Shown: one piece after another, positions 6,675-8,893 of the stretch
How the letters are laid out: the number at the start of each line of letters is the position of its first letter
Numbering within the stretch: the first letter of the stretch is position 1
Assembly: GCA_937892025.1 (NCBI GenBank)
Contig: CALAVA010000361.1
Coordinates: 1-8,893, forward strand
Direction: 5' to 3'
DNA from: an uncultured Bacteroidales bacterium
Lineage (GTDB): Bacteria; Bacteroidota; Bacteroidia; Bacteroidales; WCHB1-69
Length of the DNA: 8,893 bases
Translations under genes and position numbers: made by a program
The notes under the pieces: model-generated
Database searches by the model: none
Told to the model about the DNA's origin: nothing
The model's input: the letters and a program-made list of their open reading frames with translations, nothing else

Positions 6675-6941
6675 TTATTCCTCCACTTTAACGAATTTTT
6701 TATTAAAATCATCAGCAATCCATATAGTTATGTTTCCCGATGAATCCTTAACAATATAATTGTTTTTCTGCACTGAAAGTTTTTCATCATTTTTACCAGT
6801 AACAATTCCGCTCAAAGTTCTATTTTTAACGAAATATGTAACATCGGTATATCCTAGCCACAAATAAATAGGTTTCAGATTATCAAATGTAAACTGGATA
6901 GCGGTTACAGTTTCAGTAACTGTATTATACTTGTCAGCCAT
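6675..6941 (-). CDS. Small phage protein of the AIQxT...DNxxxI...YIVKD type, function unknown
   Basis: An 88-residue protein starting MADKYNTVTETV. It resembles a widespread small phage family with the layout V-x-A-I-Q-x-T-x-D-N-x-x-x-I near the N-terminus, a middle strand pair, and a GDYIIKG-like segment followed by a D-x-F-x-K-x-F/Y end. Here these are AIQFTFDNLKPIYLWLG (14-30), KNNYIVKDSSGN (59-70) and DDFNKKF (77-83). The family has no established biochemical role that I know of. Small genes of this size sit at the same place, between terminator and sheath, in PBSX-like modules. It has a strong GGAGG 10 nt upstream, overlaps the terminator stop by 8 bases and ends 3 bases before the sheath start. 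That arrangement suggests co-translation with the sheath, perhaps for tail assembly, though this is inference. Confidence 0.75.
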   Translation of the reverse strand: MADKYNTVTETVTAIQFTFDNLKPIYLWLGYTDVTYFVKNRTLSGIVTGKNDEKLSVQKNNYIVKDSSGNITIWIADDFNKKFVKVEE

Positions 6942-7380
6942 TTAATTTGACCTCCAAATTAAGTTTGTTTTGTTTTATTGTTTCTTCACCAGAAACATAT
7001 TTCGTAAGAATGTCGATTGTAAAAAAGAAATGTAGCACCCCGTCAACTTTTTCAATGCTTTTCTCTTTACATCTAACCTTCTCATCTTCAAAATCAATTA
7101 TATTAAAACCTTGCAAAAGTTTTAAACCCATATTGTCTAAATTTTGTTCTAATTTTAAATCTGTACTAGAATCACTAGCGACCCTGTATCTTATTTCCAT
7201 TGAATAATGAAGCAAAAAATAATCTTTTCGTTCTTCTTCACTAGAAACATTTATTTGATAGACGAAAAAATGAGGATAAACAACATTTGTTTTTGCTTCT
7301 TTGTAAACCGCAACATCAGGGAACAATTCAAGAAGTCTTTGAGTGATTGCCTGTTTTACATCTTCGCTATCAATTAACAT
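6934..7380 (-). CDS. Tail terminator protein (DUF6838/XkdJ-type)
   Basis: A 148-residue protein that fits the tail terminator proteins of PBSX-like and clostridial myophages. These cap the growing tube and sheath and set the joining surface for the head. The visible family pattern is an N-terminal helix DVKQAITQRLLELFPD, the strand YPHFFVYQINVSSEEE at about 35-50, HYSMEIRYR at 59-66, a central helix around DLKLEQNLDNMGLKLL, and a final strand GVLHFFFTIDILTKYV at 114-129. Its slot between the gp10-like gene and the sheath is where terminators lie in this tail type. The start codon lies inside the end of the gp10-like gene, with AAGGG 5 nt upstream. The assignment relies on pattern and synteny rather than on a catalytic motif. 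Confidence 0.8.
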   Translation of the reverse strand: MLIDSEDVKQAITQRLLELFPDVAVYKEAKTNVVYPHFFVYQINVSSEEERKDYFLLHYSMEIRYRVASDSSTDLKLEQNLDNMGLKLLQGFNIIDFEDEKVRCKEKSIEKVDGVLHFFFTIDILTKYVSGEETIKQNKLNLEVKLNG

Positions 7381-7783
7381 CTAAACCCTTCCCTCTGCAA
7401 AAACTTTCAAATGCTTTCTTATACCTAGCCGGCATTTGCCTATTAACTTCATCAATGGAAACTTTAAGCATAAAACGCCCATTATAATATCCGACCTCTA
7501 CATTATTCCTAACAATCCTATGACCATATTCAATTTCAGTCGCATATTCAGTAGAGTTATTTATTTCAATCTCAAGCATTTTACCGTTGTTCGTAATCCT
7601 ACCTAATTGCCATGCTCCTCGCAAGGATCCTGTATCTTTTGGAGTTCTAGGTTTCGTTTTAGCAATAACCCTATTAGCCATTTCAATTAAAAAATTACGC
7701 AAAAAATATTCATAATTTTGTTGAGTTATTTTGAGTTTATCTTGTAAATTATCCAGTTCTGAAAAATCAACCTTGAAACCCAT
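7370..7783 (-). CDS. HK97 gp10-like tail completion (neck) protein
   Basis: A 137-residue protein with the hallmarks of the HK97 gp10 family, which helps join the finished tail to the head. It has an N-terminal amphipathic helix (about residues 7-45), then the typical TPKDTGSLRGAW motif at 48-59, in which the conserved P-x-D-T-G-x-L-R is intact. The NSTEYATEIEYGHR segment at 77-89 matches the usual N-x-x-x-Y-A-x-x-x-E-x-G-H core. A helical C-terminus follows (about 106-131). The length is normal for the family. It starts at ATG sharing one base with the upstream stop (TAATG), behind only a weak GGGTGG element, so translation probably depends on coupling to the stopper gene. Its 3' end overlaps the terminator gene by 11 bases. 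Confidence 0.9.
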   Translation of the reverse strand: MGFKVDFSELDNLQDKLKITQQNYEYFLRNFLIEMANRVIAKTKPRTPKDTGSLRGAWQLGRITNNGKMLEIEINNSTEYATEIEYGHRIVRNNVEVGYYNGRFMLKVSIDEVNRQMPARYKKAFESFCRGKGLDVN

Positions 7784-8742
7784 TAGTCATACCACCCAGT
7801 CAAGTATGCGTTCATCTCATCTTCCGTAGGTGTGAACTGCTCCGCATTAAACTCAATTTTTCCGTTTCCTAAATCTAAAACATTTGTCACTATAACAAAT
7901 GCATCAGTAGGAACAAGAACCATTTTGACACCCTTCTTAATAGATAATGCCTTGCCGTTATCCTCGTGTTCAATATTTACATTATTGCAAGTTATGGTAT
8001 ATTCAAAATCATTTTCTGAAATTGAATCAATGCCAATTTTCTTGTAAAGATGATAGCCATTGGCTAAACTGCCGTTATTTTTCGTGTATAAGCCTTTCAC
8101 TAAGAATCTGAATCCGTCTGAAACACTCGAACTTTCATAAATGAATTTAACAATATGCCCATTTTCAACATCTGAAATAATTGCCGTAGTAGCACCCTGC
8201 AACTCATCATCAATCTCACAATCTACTGCCGAATAGTTATCAATCAATGGAGCAGATAAACTAAAATCATTACCTTGTTCAATTTCAAATATCGTAGAAT
8301 CCTGAATTTGAATGTTATTTGAAACATACTCAATCGTTATGTTCATTGGATTTTTAGGCGGAACTGGTGTTGCATTTTCGCTTTCAGTAGCACTCATGGC
8401 AACTGACACTTTCTGCCTTCCCTGCGAAACAATAGGATTTCCGCACCTACCACTATATACTGCAAGCAAGTTTCCGTCATTATCCATTCTTTTGGCAATG
8501 ACGAAATCATTGTTTTTTATATCTACCCATAAAGGAAAATGCACGTTCAAAGATTGAACAATCGGCTTTATGTCAACAGTTGTTGGGTCTGGATTGTCAG
8601 TTGAGACAAAAGCAATGTGGCAAGGAATGTTTGAATAAACTTCTTGCAACTGACCTGAAGCATCTCTTTTAATGTCTACATAATCAGTATCAAACATCTC
8701 TGACATTATGTTTCCAATTTGCCCAAAGTTAAACCCACTCAT
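7783..8742 (-). CDS. Head-tail stopper-like neck protein with MucBP-like and extra C-terminal domains
   Basis: A 319-residue protein that appears to join three parts. Residues about 1-118 resemble the short stopper/adaptor proteins of clostridial phages: MFDTDYVDIKRD, then SNIPCHIAFVSTDNPDP, PIVQSLNVHFPLWVDIKNND and SGRCGNPIVSQGRQKV. Such proteins close the neck channel beneath the connector. Residues 119-131 form a proline-rich linker (PVPPKNP). Residues about 133-204 have a MucBP-like layout: ITIEYV start, a QGNDFSLSAP segment, DNY, then HIVKFIYES at the end. Residues 208-319 are a further domain that I do not recognise, ending in NAYLTGWYD. Ordinary stoppers of this type are roughly 100-130 residues, so about 200 residues are extra. 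The start overlaps the upstream stop (ATGA), with AGGAAG about 11 nt upstream. The stop shares a base with the next start (TAATG). The neck role is well supported by context. The role of the added domains is unknown; surface decoration or glycan contact is an inference. Confidence 0.75.
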   Translation of the reverse strand: MSGFNFGQIGNIMSEMFDTDYVDIKRDASGQLQEVYSNIPCHIAFVSTDNPDPTTVDIKPIVQSLNVHFPLWVDIKNNDFVIAKRMDNDGNLLAVYSGRCGNPIVSQGRQKVSVAMSATESENATPVPPKNPMNITIEYVSNNIQIQDSTIFEIEQGNDFSLSAPLIDNYSAVDCEIDDELQGATTAIISDVENGHIVKFIYESSSVSDGFRFLVKGLYTKNNGSLANGYHLYKKIGIDSISENDFEYTITCNNVNIEHEDNGKALSIKKGVKMVLVPTDAFVIVTNVLDLGNGKIEFNAEQFTPTEDEMNAYLTGWYD

Positions 8743-8893
8743 ATTCTGTATAACTTCCTATAGCGATTTAATTCCTGCGTTCTAGTTATTCTATCAGCAA
8801 TATCAGTTTTTATTTCAGTTCCATTTGTAAATGATACGCTCCGCCCATCTTCTGAAATACTAGAAACATTGCCTACAACACTGTTAGTAGCAT
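8739..8893 (-). CDS. Head-tail connector protein, gp6-like (C-terminal end only)
   Basis: This is the last 50 codons of a gene that begins outside the window, read in the only minus-strand frame open to the edge. The visible residues include VGNVSSISEDGRSVSF, a TEIKTDIADRI segment and a basic, tyrosine-rich tail ending NRYRKLYRI. The pattern of G-x-V-S-x-I-S-E-D-G-R-S followed by a charged helix and an R-Y-R-K-L end is how I remember the C-termini of Firmicute phage gp6-like connectors, which form the ring under the portal. The TGA stop overlaps the next gene's start as ATGA, so the two are probably translationally coupled. The position directly before a stopper-like gene agrees with this role. 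The identification rests on a short tail and on context, so the family name is likely but not certain. Confidence 0.7.
   Translation of the reverse strand, partial: ATNSVVGNVSSISEDGRSVSFTNGTEIKTDIADRITRTQELNRYRKLYRI

Noticed and set aside
7881..7901. Inverted repeat CATTTGT / ACAAATG with a 7-nt loop
   Set aside because: It lies inside the neck protein coding region, is only 7 bp and AT-rich, and is not followed by a T tract; chance is the simpler explanation.
1..8893. Headless tailocin (diffocin-like) locus
   Set aside because: A gp6-like connector, stopper-like, gp10-like and terminator gene precede the sheath, which favours a head-bearing phage or PBSX-like particle; a defective prophage cannot be excluded from this window alone.

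Overview
The window is an AT-rich piece of a contractile-tailed (myovirus-type) phage or prophage from a Gram-positive, low-GC Firmicute, most likely a clostridium or a related gut bacterium. This rests on the AT-rich sequence, strong GGAGG-type ribosome binding sites, and a tail gene order matching the Bacillus PBSX (xkd) and clostridial myophage tail modules. Every real gene is on the minus strand, so the operon reads from base 8893 down to base 1. Genes are tightly packed, many with 1-11 base overlaps, and no non-coding stretch exceeds 76 bases.

Neck region (8893 to 6675): the C-terminal end of a gp6-like head-tail connector, a head-tail stopper-like protein with an unusual roughly 200-residue C-terminal extension that includes a MucBP-like beta domain, an HK97 gp10-like tail completion protein, a tail terminator, and a small protein of the AIQxT...DNxxxI...YIVKD type. 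Tail tube region (6671 to 4835): the tail sheath (XkdK-like) and the tail tube (XkdM-like). A perfect 12-bp hairpin sits in the only notable intergenic gap, directly after the tube gene.

Tail assembly region (4758 to 2278): an XkdN-like tail assembly chaperone, a -1 frame extension not open from its own ribosome binding site, and a tape measure protein. The chaperone ends on an A_AAA_AAC slippery heptamer directly before its stop codon, followed after an 8-nt spacer by a 10-bp stem-loop. A -1 shift there adds 50 residues resembling the second half of known frameshifted chaperones. This is a complete programmed-frameshift cassette, and start-to-stop gene calling would miss its long product.

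Baseplate region (2276 to 1): a LysM-bearing XkdP-like baseplate protein, an XkdQ-like hub protein with an inserted SH3-like cell-wall-binding domain, and the start of a DUF2577/XkdR-like protein. The last probably starts at TTG. Its frame stops at TTT-TGA 20 bases from the window edge, although the family-like sequence continues in the +1 frame.

Together the genes build the neck, sheath, tube and inner baseplate. The head-tail joining genes favour a head-bearing phage or PBSX-like particle over a headless tailocin. No enzymes of replication, lysogeny or lysis, and no RNA genes, CRISPR arrays or insertion sequences were seen.
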